Shown: positions 1 to 9,786 of the stretch, piece after piece | Position numbering within the stretch: position 1 is the first letter of the stretch | How the letters are laid out: each line of letters begins with the position of its first letter | The notes under the pieces: model-generated | The model's database searches: none | Told to the model about the DNA's origin: nothing | What the model saw: the letters and a program-made list of their open reading frames with translations, nothing else | Position numbers and translations under genes: made by a program | Assembly (NCBI GenBank): GCA_033980235.1 | Contig: CM067072.1 | Coordinates: forward strand, 20,835,047-20,899,046 | Reading direction: 5' to 3' | Length of the DNA: 64,000 bases | From: Diadema setosum | Taxonomy: Eukaryota > Echinodermata > Echinoidea > Diadematoida > Diadematidae

Positions 1-591
1 ATTCTTAAAGAACAGACTCTAAGCTTTAAAATGATGTGTAACTCATATCAAATGGACTCTCCTAACCAATCGAACTACTAGAAAGAAAGTGCACATTCTG
101 CGAAAGTGTAAACTGAGAAAAGAGGCTCTGAAGCACAGGGTCTGTGCAATGAAAGGGACAAAACACAGGATGTAAACCATAGGAGCAACAACAATGAAGA
201 GATTATCAGATTAAGCTGAAATTGAGCATGTTTTATTAGCACACGATATCCATGATTAATGTCAACTTTCAAAGCAGTAGAGTTATCCTTTCAAAAGTTA
301 TTAGACTTGAAAATGAAGAGTGTGTAGAGGATTTCAAGAGATGGACAGGGGACACTAAGACATACCTGATCATCTCCCCAAAAAATGGGTTGCAGAAAAA
401 CTGCTGAAAACACACTTTCCCATTCATGTTATGATCCCAAACTACAGAATAATGTAGAAGAAGGATAGCTCTTTCAGAAAATATGAAAAACTAAAAATTT
501 ACTCGGTTGACCCACTTCACCTTTTTTTGAGTCCTCACGTAAAATCAAGGGGTGTGACTTTTTGTTCATTTTGTGATGCACGGTCACATAT
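1..591 (-). repeat. Dispersed repeat family R1, copy 1 (may run off the left edge)
   Basis: This stretch matches, in opposite orientation, the sequence at 59406-60076 over its whole length, and matches 63325-63863 in the same orientation. Shared landmarks are the end with GTGATGCACGGTCACATAT, a block reading TCTTTCAGAAAATATGAAA, and AAGCTGAAATTGA. It has no coding capacity and no long inverted termini that I can see, so the class (non-autonomous DNA element or LINE remnant) is undetermined. It lies in the intron following the exon at 766-1184. Confidence 0.75.
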
Positions 592-765
592 ATATGTTAT
601 TACACACACATACATAGACGAACTCATCATTTGTATTGTACATACAACGCTTCACAGTTTGGCTGATTCTTGAATCTGTATGCAGATAATGACTTCATCT
701 GGAGGATGCATAAAAGAACATTGTATACTGGTTAGAAAATAGGCGCACACAGAGATAATATTTAC

Positions 766-1184
766 ATGATATTCCTTGATGAGTCCATTTCCTTTCTCCG
801 CCTTCTTGTTCTTAATGTATGCCTGGAGCTCATAGATGGGGATACAACTTGGAGCTGCAACATCCTGGTAGACAACCCCCTTGTTACTTTCCTCCATCTC
901 TTGTTCATTTAGGTTGTCATGACTACCACTCCATTCCTTGCTCCCACTGAGGGAGTCAAGCCCCTTCGAGGCACCTGTCCCTCTGTCCCCACCCCCATCC
1001 TTCTGATCCTTCTGGTGGTTGGGGTAATGCTTGGGATTCGGTAAGGTCTTGTGTTTGGAGTCAGAGATGACTGCAGTGCGTTCAATGACTGCAATAGCTT
1101 CTACACCTTCATACAGATGCTCATCTGGCTCATTCCTTGCAGCATTTACATACACAACATGTGGGCTTTGCTCGTCTGCAGAAT
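766..1184 (-). CDS. Receptor exon 16 (of those in window): cytoplasmic juxtamembrane segment, receptor tyrosine phosphatase-like
   Basis: Exon of 419 bp, acceptor aatacag|AT at 1184 and donor CAT|GTAAAT at 766. It starts in phase 1 and ends in phase 0. It encodes about 139 residues. The first part is polar and disordered-looking, with tyrosines in VYVNA, LYEGV and VYQDV contexts; YVN fits the pYxN pattern bound by Grb2-type SH2 domains. The last ~28 residues (IPIYELQAYIKNKKAEKGNG, then LIKEYH) resemble the conserved helix and EEY/EY motif that precede the first PTP domain in receptor tyrosine phosphatases. There is no glycine loop (GxGxxG) of a kinase. The next exon, expected to start the catalytic domain, lies beyond position 1. 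The exon itself is well supported; the phosphatase assignment is homology judged by eye. Confidence 0.8.
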
Positions 1185-3449
1185 CTGTATTTAATGAATG
1201 AAGACAGAAGAGCAACAGGAGCACTGAATACACATTAGAAGGATACACATCACAATAGTAACCCCCCTCCACAAAGACATAGACATAATACAAGAAAAGA
1301 AAAGAGGTTTTTTATAATAGTTACAATTCAAAATCAGAATAAGGAGATCATCAGCTGACATATGATTATGTGTAAGAATGGGATGTTCCCAACTAATCAG
1401 AATAAACGATGGAATAGTAAACACATAGGAATGCCAATTTTGAGAAAATCGGTTGTGGATCAAAGTCCAAAATAGATCTGCAGTCATTGCAAGTCATTTA
1501 TCTTCAAGGTTTGTCCTTACATTTCATTTCATTTCAATGTATTTTCATATTTCTCAGATATAGTACAATAAAGAATCTAAAAACGAACATTATACAGAAA
1601 CATAAATTAGATGAAACTTCACCGGAATGTACAAAAGTGTGTCTCGGTATAATCACAAGGTCTGTATACATGAGAGTTGAACTAAGGTCATAATGCGAGA
1701 AATATGATGGGGCCTGCGTAAAAGCAAGCTTGTACAGCCGCAGGTCCCGTGATAAATCAGATTAGGGGAACTATGAAATACAAATATCTTTTTAGACCAT
1801 ACTATAACTGTAGAACCGATTAAAACAAACATAAAATCCGCTCAAATAAATGTTACTAAATATGATAAAAATAAATTTTATTAACAAAATATTTTAAAAG
1901 TACAAGGCTAGAAACAGAATTTTTACTATGGGGAGGGGGTCTGTACCCTCAGATTTATGGCTTGTTAAACAAAAGAAAACAATAGGAATAAATAGACCAT
2001 CAAGGCGTCATATTTTGAGTATTTGCAGACACAGGACATTGATTACAATTTGAATTTGAAGATTTCAGATATGAAATTCAGAGTTAAGAGAGTTAATAAA
2101 TTATATCAATTTCTTCCTTGTTCAGTGGAGTGGATCAGAGTAAGTGACAAGTACAATTCAACTCTCTTGTATCTAAAATGATTGTGAGGTTCTTGCAGTT
2201 AATGAATCCCGTTAAGGTAATACAAATCACTGTGCCTAAATATTTTCCCAACATTTACAATTAATATATCAAACACATTCCATCGATTTCAACATTCTCT
2301 CATTACCACAGAGAGTCACAAAGATATTCTGTAAGTCAGGCTCAAGCAAATAAAATACTCGAATTCATCACCTGATAGGATCAAACACATATACAGCAAC
2401 AACAAAAAATCACTGTCTAACTTTTGATAATCATGGCAAAGGCAATGCACATGATATCAAGATAGGGTGCAAAAGAATTATCTGCAAGATTTGATTAAGG
2501 ATAGGATCTTTAAATGTCTTCATCCATCACTTGTGGAATTGATATCAAACAAACATTTGAGTGGAAACTGTTATCTCTGTAAAGACTGGTTTGTTTAATT
2601 TTAGAGAAGATGATATATCAAACGACAAAGATGTTGTTGGACAAAAATATCATTGTTGTTATCCGGGTGTAGTCAAGACTGGATTGTGCCACACACATGT
2701 ATTCCTGATGAGAATTTTTATCCTAAAAATTGTGATTATTTGATTTCAAAGTGATGCCACAGTTAGTTAAATTGGAATCATCATAGTGAAGACTGGATTG
2801 GTCAACTTTTTGGCCGCATTTTTTTGTTTTTAGAGAATTGTCACCATCAAGACTAAGTCACTCACTTAATAGGGGTGTTTTAATGAGGGGCAGAAGTGCT
2901 TCCCTTCCTTGTCGTAGGTCTTTTAGATATTGGGTACATGGTGAATTTGCAAAACTGCGATATTCTCATCTGAGTTGGTGGAGTAGTTTAATTTTCTACG
3001 AATTTGCCGTAGTTTCAATTATTTTAGTCTTTCAAAATTCTTCGAAATACTTTGGGGCTTTTGGGGGCATGAGTAATCAATGAGCATGAGGTTCAATGTA
3101 GGTTTATAGGAAATAAGTATGCAGAAAAGTCTCTCTTATGAAATTATTCTTGTATTTTTGTAGCTTTCATCATATTTCTAAATGAAGATTAAAAGGAGTT
3201 ACATTGGAGATATTAACGAAATGTAAAACTTCAGTTGTTGGACAAGAAGATCTATCCCCTCATCCGTATTTTCACTTACAACATCACCCTTATTTGTTGA
3301 TTATGAGTTTACCACATCATGAAAAGTTGATTAAAATCACTAAATTTTACGATTCCAGGTAACATTAATCTCTTGAGACACCATTATTTTACTACAATGA
3401 AAGAAGCATTATGCCTATACACAGAGTTGTGTTCAAAGATTTTACTCAC
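1185..3449 (-). other. Intron between cytoplasmic exon and juxtamembrane micro-exon
   Basis: Intron of 2.26 kb, AT-rich. It contains a LINE 3'-end remnant (1690-1960) and otherwise nothing that I recognise. Short frames here, for example 2561-2743 and 2838-3083 on the plus strand, carry no motif. Confidence 0.7.
1690..1960 (-). repeat. LINE 3'-end remnant with terminal stem-loop
   Basis: On the minus strand the segment holds an imperfect hairpin whose arms read GGGACCTGCG and CGCAGGCCCC (plus 1709-1750). The flank AGAAATATGA followed by the hairpin recurs at 15050-15105, and a related hairpin sits in the 3' region of the CR1-like LINE at 21.6-25.0 kb. It is interpreted as a 5'-truncated copy retaining only the 3' UTR. 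The left boundary is uncertain. Confidence 0.45.
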
Positions 3450-3496
3450 CATTTCTGCCATCAAGGTCTTCTTTATCCTGGTTCTCGTCACTTCTT
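3450..3496 (-). CDS. Receptor exon 15: 47-bp juxtamembrane micro-exon
   Basis: Acceptor tgctgtacag|AA at 3496 and a strong donor AATG|GTGAGT at 3450. The exon begins in phase 2 and ends in phase 1. This is exactly what is needed to join the transmembrane exon (which ends in phase 2) to the cytoplasmic exon at 766-1184 (which begins in phase 1). The join gives a tri-arginine stop-transfer cluster, then an acidic linker containing SDENQDKEDLDGRN. Without this exon the reading frame breaks. It is too short to appear as an open frame of its own and was found by searching for a splice pair with the right phase. Confidence 0.85.
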
Positions 3497-4285
3497 CTGT
3501 ACAGCATTCAGAAACGTAAAGTGTACACAAATTCTTTCATTATATGTCACTGTTTGGAAAGTTGGTATGCGCAGATGGATGCAAATTTCTTGTCATACTT
3601 TTTTTTTTTAAAGTATGCGACCTTTTTCTTCTATTAACTTTTCATGAGGCAACATGCGTTTCACATATGAACCTTGATTACATTTCTTGTAAGATGACCC
3701 CATCCCATACCTACCTTGATTGAACAAAGAAAATTCTGAGCACCTGCAGAATGCCAAAATGTGTATACTTGTATATGCAAAATATCAATGCAAGCTACTG
3801 AGCTTGAATCACATGATGGCTTGTTCTTTTCAGTGGTCAAAATTGCGCATTCAGAGTGAGACATTTATAGACAAGGGAGATTTGATTTTGTAGACCCTTA
3901 CACTTGACTTCACCTCTTTAAGAACGGAGGAGGAGTAAGACAACCATTACTTAACATATATGTCAGTAATAAGTTGAGGGAATGTGTAATTTTCACAGAA
4001 TAATAAAATTATGTGATTATATATAATAATTATATTATATATGTAAATTCAAGAACTGTAGTTGTCTAGTCATCCAAAGATTTAAACATTTATTGCTTTT
4101 TAATGCAATACCAGATTTTCCTCAAACCTCATGTATACATTATCTATTATTTTAATATTATTATAGCTGTATTCGCTCAATTAACATGCTAATCTGGGTT
4201 TCATTTTCTTCTACATGAAGAGAACATACAACTTTTATACCAAAAAGCGAGGGTATTTAGGACTTTGTCTTCTGATGAAACAAAC
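3497..4285 (-). other. Intron between micro-exon and transmembrane exon
   Basis: AT-rich intron of 789 bp. It contains a run of short TA-rich stretches near 4015-4050. I see no gene or mobile element in it. Confidence 0.7.
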
Positions 4286-4385
4286 CTTCTGTAGAAAATG
4301 AAACCCACAACCAGACCAACTATAGTGAAGATGGTGAGACCACCAACAACACCACCAGCTATAGCACCAATTGCAGAAGGCGGGT
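4286..4385 (-). CDS. Receptor exon 14: transmembrane helix
   Basis: Exon of 100 bp, acceptor tttgttacag|AC and donor AGAAG|GTTTGT. It enters in phase 1 and leaves in phase 2. It encodes a short extracellular stub (PPSAIGAIAGG) followed by a hydrophobic helix (VVGGLTIFTIVGLVVGFIFY) and basic residues on the cytoplasmic side. Glycines are spaced through the helix (GG, G, G), as in many single-pass receptors. Orientation is type I: Ig/EGF/FN3 outside and the next exons inside. The correct frame is not the longest open frame here; it was chosen from splice phase and hydrophobicity. Confidence 0.9.
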
Positions 4386-4943
4386 CTGTAACAAACAGCG
4401 TCCAGAGAGATGTGATGTTGGATGTTGGACCAATTATAAAATATCAATATTACTGCAAAAAGGGGCAGGTGAGATTGTACATGTGAGGCATAAATAAATT
4501 TATAGGGACAATACCTAAAGGGTATCAAGCACACATTCAGTCCAGTAATCCTTTGCATGGATATACACAGAGGAATATACACTCACATTAAATAGATAAA
4601 TACAACTCTAAAGTATGGTATGAATTCTTTAGTGACCTATTATTGCAGAATTACATCGAAGTGTTTCCACTATTTACCTCCATACAGATACAGTGCTCAT
4701 GGCAATATACCTCTGTAATGAGAGGTGCACACATTTTAGCTATAGGTTAAATTAGGGTCTCTGTTACTGTGCTTATTGACATTGCTACGTGACATTTGCT
4801 AAAAATTCCCAAACCAGGCTTTATATTCCTTGAAATAATAACTTGCCTTTTAAAAGTCATCTGAATCAAGTGCTAAAATCAGCAAAATGCTTTCATAAAA
4901 TGCAATTTAATGCTGCTGCAATTACGTTTTCTAGGCGACTTAC

Positions 4944-5007
4944 TATTTGTTTCACCAACGATCATAGGTGACCAGTCACTTTCACCAACACCATTGACAG
5001 TTCGTAT
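4944..5007 (-). CDS. Receptor exon 13: second half of fibronectin-III domain 3
   Basis: Exon of 64 bp, acceptor ctgttccacag|AT and donor AAATA|GTAAGT. It starts in phase 0 and ends in phase 1. It encodes IRTVNGVGESDWSPMIVGET, the typical F and G strands of an FN3 domain (VxxxNxxGxSxxS pattern). It joins the exon at 6696-6934 in phase 0 and the transmembrane exon in phase 1. It is membrane-proximal in the ectodomain. Confidence 0.88.
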
Positions 5008-5439
5008 CTGTGGAACAGATATTTTTAAAAAGATGAAATGTTTATGTTCTAAGGAAACATACAGGTTTATCTACAGGCATACATAGAGGTTACATTTTTA
5101 TCAATTTCCTTGTATGTATTATTGAATGAAAAATTCATACACGCAGTAGCATCAACATCCTGTTCACAAATTCTATTCTAAGTAAACTGGCACAGTCCTG
5201 TAAGAATTCCTGTTATTTTTTGGGAGATTTTGATATGTTCATCAGTACTTAATTTTGAGGACAATGTAAGTTAACAACTGTTTGAGAAACCCAAACAAAA
5301 GTTGGAGCATGTACATGTAAGAATGAGTGGAGTAAGCCTTGCCTAACAACTTTGTTAGAACTAGTTGTAGACTAGACATTTTCTCGACCTGTATATTTCT
5401 GCTTTTTTTTCTATATATTTCTATTTTTTTTAAATGTCT

Positions 5440-5690
5440 GAATGTAATGTAATGAAATTCGGTGTGTATCCTACACATTACAAGATTAGGATTCTGGGTC
5501 ATGAGATCAAGGTCAATTAGTTAAACTGATAAACTTTTGCTTTTTTCCTTCGTTTCTTGGAAATGGCTGAAAGCATATCTTCATTAAACTTTAGAAGTAC
5601 GTATACTTGCTCGACATTGATTTTATTTGAAGTTTTGGGTCATGAGTTGAAAGTTCAAGGGTCAGAGGTCAGTTTAAATGGCTAAAATGG
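5440..5690. repeat. Degenerate repeat with TGACC-type half sites
   Basis: Two loosely similar segments about 170 bp apart each begin with a TTCTGGGTCATGAG or TTTTGGGTCATGAG block followed by AAGGTCA or AGGGTCAGAGGTCA. The same kind of sequence (TGACCTTTGACC) recurs at 29760-29935 and 60505-60670. This looks like one ancient interspersed repeat type. No coding potential. Confidence 0.4.
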
Positions 5691-6695
5691 CATTATTTTC
5701 TGTATGCCCTGGATATGATTGAATGTATACACTTACAATGTACATGTAACAGTGTAACTGAACTTGGCAAAGACAATATTGTGCATGCATTACCACACAG
5801 TAACGACATGTACATTGTAGGGAAAGTTTTTGGCCATGGGGCCAACGGTGCAGTAAAAATTAATAGCAATCCTCATCTCAAGCAATATTGTACCAGCCGG
5901 TTAAAATTTGATCTGGTCACCAAATATTCTTTGCGTCATTTCCTCATATGACTTTGACCATTCTATACAAGTAAAGCAAGTAAAATAAAAAGCCTTTACA
6001 CAATGATTCCCTGAGATCCTACTCTATATGATTCAATCCTGTAAATCCAAATTAATTTGTGGTAGTGGCATGAATCTAAGGTGCACTATGCATGCACGAA
6101 ATGTATCCAGTATTAGTACAAAGATTATGTAGGTCAACACCCCACGACTGAAGACCACTACAAATTTAACTCATGTACTAGTAAATTGGATGTTCCTAAT
6201 CCACAAGGTAAAAGATAGAGGCCATTCACATTTTTTTTTCTGCTGGTTTCTATTCACTATTTCACATACCTTATGACGAGAAAACAAACTTGAAACAGAA
6301 AAAGATATTTTTTTTTCAGACATGGTAAGCACTGTCAAAAAACACCAAACACAAAATCAGTGTAACACTTTATTGGTGTTATGATACATGGTCACCATTA
6401 CATGCGTGTGTCTATTCGGCCTACACCTCTATGCATATGTGAATGCTATCATGTAGAATTAGCTCTTACAGAGATTATAAAAGCATTTTCAGAAAGGTTC
6501 ATTTGAGAAATTTAAGAAGTTATGTCCAGATCTGTGATTGCTACAAACCGGTCAAGCTATAAGAATCTGGTGAATGCAAGTTACAGATCTGTGCAATACA
6601 CTGTAATTATTCTTTGTTAAAGCATATATCTCGATAAAGGCTAGCTAGCAAGGAGTTTCGGGAGAATAGAATGAAAGGATGAAGGACAAACATAC
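5691..6695 (-). other. Intron within FN3 domain 3
   Basis: Remainder of the phase-0 intron that splits FN3 domain 3. AT-rich; I see nothing beyond short homopolymer tracts. Confidence 0.6.
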
Positions 6696-6934
6696 CTGTA
6701 CTGAATACATACTTCCAGCCAAGAGGTCAAGGATAGGGTATATCACATCAAACTCTCTATCATCGACTGTGATCACAGTGTAATTACTGTCCATTTCTGG
6801 TGCTGTACGACGATACTGCAGCCTGTACGCCTGAATTGCTCCATTAAGGTGTTTAGGAGTGGCTGCAGACCATGTCACAGTGAGGGAATCCTGGCTAGTG
6901 TCTGATATTACTACATTAACTGGTGAGGGTGGAG
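6696..6934 (-). CDS. Receptor exon 12: first half of fibronectin-III domain 3
   Basis: Exon of 239 bp, acceptor tttttaccag|CT and donor GTACAG|GTATGT. It starts in phase 1 and ends in phase 0. It encodes PPSPVNVVISDTSQDSLTVT followed by W, then the AYRLQYRR strand and LDLLAGSMYSVQ, the A to E strands of an FN3 domain with the core Trp, Tyr and Leu in place. It contains an N-glycosylation sequon (SNYT). It continues directly into 4944-5007. Confidence 0.92.
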
Positions 6935-7968
6935 CTGGTAAAAAGAACAGGCACGACATAACGGAAGTATCTTTTAAGAAATATATCTATTGTATATGCT
7001 TGGATGTGTTCGTATAAGCATGGATCTTTCATTATTATCACTATTTACAGTTGTCTAGCCATTATGACTTTCACCACAATAAAAAGATTAATGAAAATGA
7101 GGTCTAAGATGTCTGATTTTGATATTGTCAAATTTGTCAGGCTCAAAAGTTTCTATAACATCTCAACAATTTCTCTCTTTCCTTTCCTCACTTTTTACTT
7201 GCCAGTATTTAAGTGTCACCATGCGAAAAGGAGAAAACTTTTTTTAATGAGCTGTACAGCAACAACTTGCTTCTAAAACATGTAAGTTGTTCCACCAAAT
7301 TTCCTAAAACCTTTTACAGCATCAGAAAGAAAAGCAGTCATCAAACACCACAATCTAAGAATTGCCTTTAAAGTTTAGATGCAGTCAAGCATGTTATCAT
7401 GAGTTCATTCGTAACTCTGTTTCACCTTGCCACTTTAATACCATGTCAACCTTCCCAATTCCTATTTTTATGAGGATATTGACAACAACAAAAACATAAA
7501 TGATGAAAAAGGATTGAGGCCTACATGGTCCCTATGAATCTGTCATTGTAACGCATTTTTTTTGACCCCAACAGGGTATTTATTGCCTCCATGATTCAAC
7601 ATTTTATATCACATTATACAAAAAATGGAAAAAAAAAATGCAATGAGCTTCAAAAGGGGTTCTTGAGATCAAAGGAAACCACAAACTATTTACACGATAT
7701 ACTTCATTTGCTTTGGTAAATTATAATATGTTTTCTTACTATTCAGATCTTCCTCTATTCTTTTACAAATTTCTCTTCCAAACAAATGTTGCAAATTAGT
7801 TTCACGACATTCTTTTCCGGTTTTATTTCTTAACAGTATATATTTATAAATAATAATAATAATAATAGTCAGTTCTTAGAAACGCATAATACCATACAAA
7901 TAGTCTCTATGCGTGTACAAAATAATGAAACAAAATCTATCACATATTTCTCTAATTCAAACATGTAA

Positions 7969-9768
7969 TCAACAATTGTCAAAAAGGTGAGTTTTTAACA
8001 CAGATTTGAATTTATCATAATCTGTAATGCATCTAACACTGAGAGGGAGATTATTCCATAATGAGGGTGCCATTTTTCCAAAAGACCTATCACCATATGT
8101 CTTAGATTTGACACTTATTTCAGAGAGGAGATTTTTTGATTTTGAGCGCAGATTACGACCAGGATGATATGGCTTGATGAGTTCACTGAGATATGCAGGG
8201 GCATTTCCATGAAAACATTTGAATGCAAGGGTCAAAATCTTAAACCTGATACGAGCTTTTATGGGCAACCAATGAAGACTACGAAGTATGGGAGTTATAT
8301 GATCAAATTTCCGCTTGCGTGTCACAAGCCTTGCGGCTGAATTTTGTATCCGTTGGAGTCCTTTCAGGTGAGAGTCTGGAACTCCAATGAGCAAACCATT
8401 ATTATTATCCAAATGACTAAAAATAAACGCATGAACCAGTTTTTCTGTAGTTACTTTATCGAGAAAGTGTCTCAATTTTCCAATCCTGTGTAGACCTATG
8501 GCTGCAGATTTGCATATGTTATTGATGTGAGTTTTCATACTAAGATCATCTTGGATAATGACACCAAGGTCACGTGCCTTAGAAATCGGCAGCACAGGAG
8601 TATCGCAAACATTGACGGACAAAATTGTTGAGGACTTGTTACGAGATCTTACATGCACAACTTCAGTTTTCTCAAGATTCAATTTCAAACCATTTTGCAA
8701 AGACCAATCTTGAATTTTACCTAAGCATGATTCAATCTGACCAACTGCTACATCAGAATTAGTGCTTTTTGGCAATGAAAGATAAATCTGAGTATCATCA
8801 GCATATGTAATTTTACTTATACCACACTTGTCAATTACATCCTCTAGGGGAGCTGTGTACATTATGAAACACAGTGGTCCTAAGACAGAACCCTGAGGAA
8901 CCCCTTGTTTGAGAACATAAGGGGCAGATGCAATACCATTGATTGAGACACTCTGTGTTCGGTTGCTAAAATAAGACTGAAACCAATCAAATGCAGTACC
9001 AACAATTCCATAAGTCGATGACAGACGGCGGAGCATGATGTTATGGTCAATAGTGTCAAATGCAGACAAGTAGTCTAGCATCACCAACAGTGTCTCCTGG
9101 CCCCTGTCTGCGGCAAGAAGTAGGTCATTAAAAACACGTATCATAGCTGTCTCAACACTGTGATTTCTCCTGTATGCTGATTGTGCTCTTCCATACATTT
9201 CATTTGATTCCAGATATGCATGTATCTGATTAGCACATGCTCGCTCTACCAACTTTGCAACAAATTTAAGCTTTGCTATTGGTCTGTAATTTCCCAATAC
9301 TTCTGAATCTAAACCTGGTTTCTTAATAAGAGGATCAACTTGTGCATGCTTGAAGGAATCTGGAAAACAGCCGCTCATCAGAGAAAGGTTGATAATGCGT
9401 GTGAGTACTGGAGTCAGCTCATTAACACATTTCTTCAACAGCCATGTGGGTATTGGATCCTGGTTGCAAGACGAAGATGGTGAAGCCAACACCAGTTTCC
9501 TTACCGCTGTCTCGGTGACGGGTTGAAATTCTGCAAAGGTTGGTCCATAGGCTGTCGCATGGATGCTATTTGGACGTGGTGATATACAAGGAAATGAAAG
9601 TGATGACTGGTTGTTTGACACTTTTGCCAATTCATTCCTTATGTTTTGAATTTTCTCAGAGAAGAATTGCACAAACTGGTTAGCCAAGTGAAGTAAATCA
9701 CCACCATACTTGGATGGAAGAACCTTGTCGGACGATGACGAGGAAAGTTTGCTGAACTTTTGAAACAT
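7969..9768 (-). CDS. LINE A reverse transcriptase half
   Basis: Open frame of 599 codons from an internal Met. Reverse-transcriptase signatures in order: fingers region with NYRPIA (about residue 160), palm motif A LDYLSAFDTIDH (about 230), GVPQGSVLGPL (about 290) and the catalytic YADDTQIY (about 325). A thumb/C-terminal region with LHWLPIKARIRFKI is typical of CR1/L2-type elements. It lies in the same frame as the endonuclease half at 9787-11529 and is separated from it by one TAG, so the Met at 9768 is probably not a genuine start. It would copy LINE RNA into DNA at the nicked target. Confidence 0.85.
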   Translation of the reverse strand: MFQKFSKLSSSSSDKVLPSKYGGDLLHLANQFVQFFSEKIQNIRNELAKVSNNQSSLSFPCISPRPNSIHATAYGPTFAEFQPVTETAVRKLVLASPSSSCNQDPIPTWLLKKCVNELTPVLTRIINLSLMSGCFPDSFKHAQVDPLIKKPGLDSEVLGNYRPIAKLKFVAKLVERACANQIHAYLESNEMYGRAQSAYRRNHSVETAMIRVFNDLLLAADRGQETLLVMLDYLSAFDTIDHNIMLRRLSSTYGIVGTAFDWFQSYFSNRTQSVSINGIASAPYVLKQGVPQGSVLGPLCFIMYTAPLEDVIDKCGISKITYADDTQIYLSLPKSTNSDVAVGQIESCLGKIQDWSLQNGLKLNLEKTEVVHVRSRNKSSTILSVNVCDTPVLPISKARDLGVIIQDDLSMKTHINNICKSAAIGLHRIGKLRHFLDKVTTEKLVHAFIFSHLDNNNGLLIGVPDSHLKGLQRIQNSAARLVTRKRKFDHITPILRSLHWLPIKARIRFKILTLAFKCFHGNAPAYLSELIKPYHPGRNLRSKSKNLLSEISVKSKTYGDRSFGKMAPSLWNNLPLSVRCITDYDKFKSVLKTHLFDNC

Positions 9769-9786
9769 TTGCCGAGTGTTGCAATC

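Noticed and set aside
1..765. Search for a kinase or phosphatase catalytic exon
   Set aside because: No HRD, DFG, KNRY or HCxxG motif in any minus-strand frame; the region is mostly repeat R1.
4298..4486. Plus-strand frame over the transmembrane exon
   Set aside because: It is the antisense shadow of the transmembrane exon; splice phase and hydrophobicity support the minus strand.
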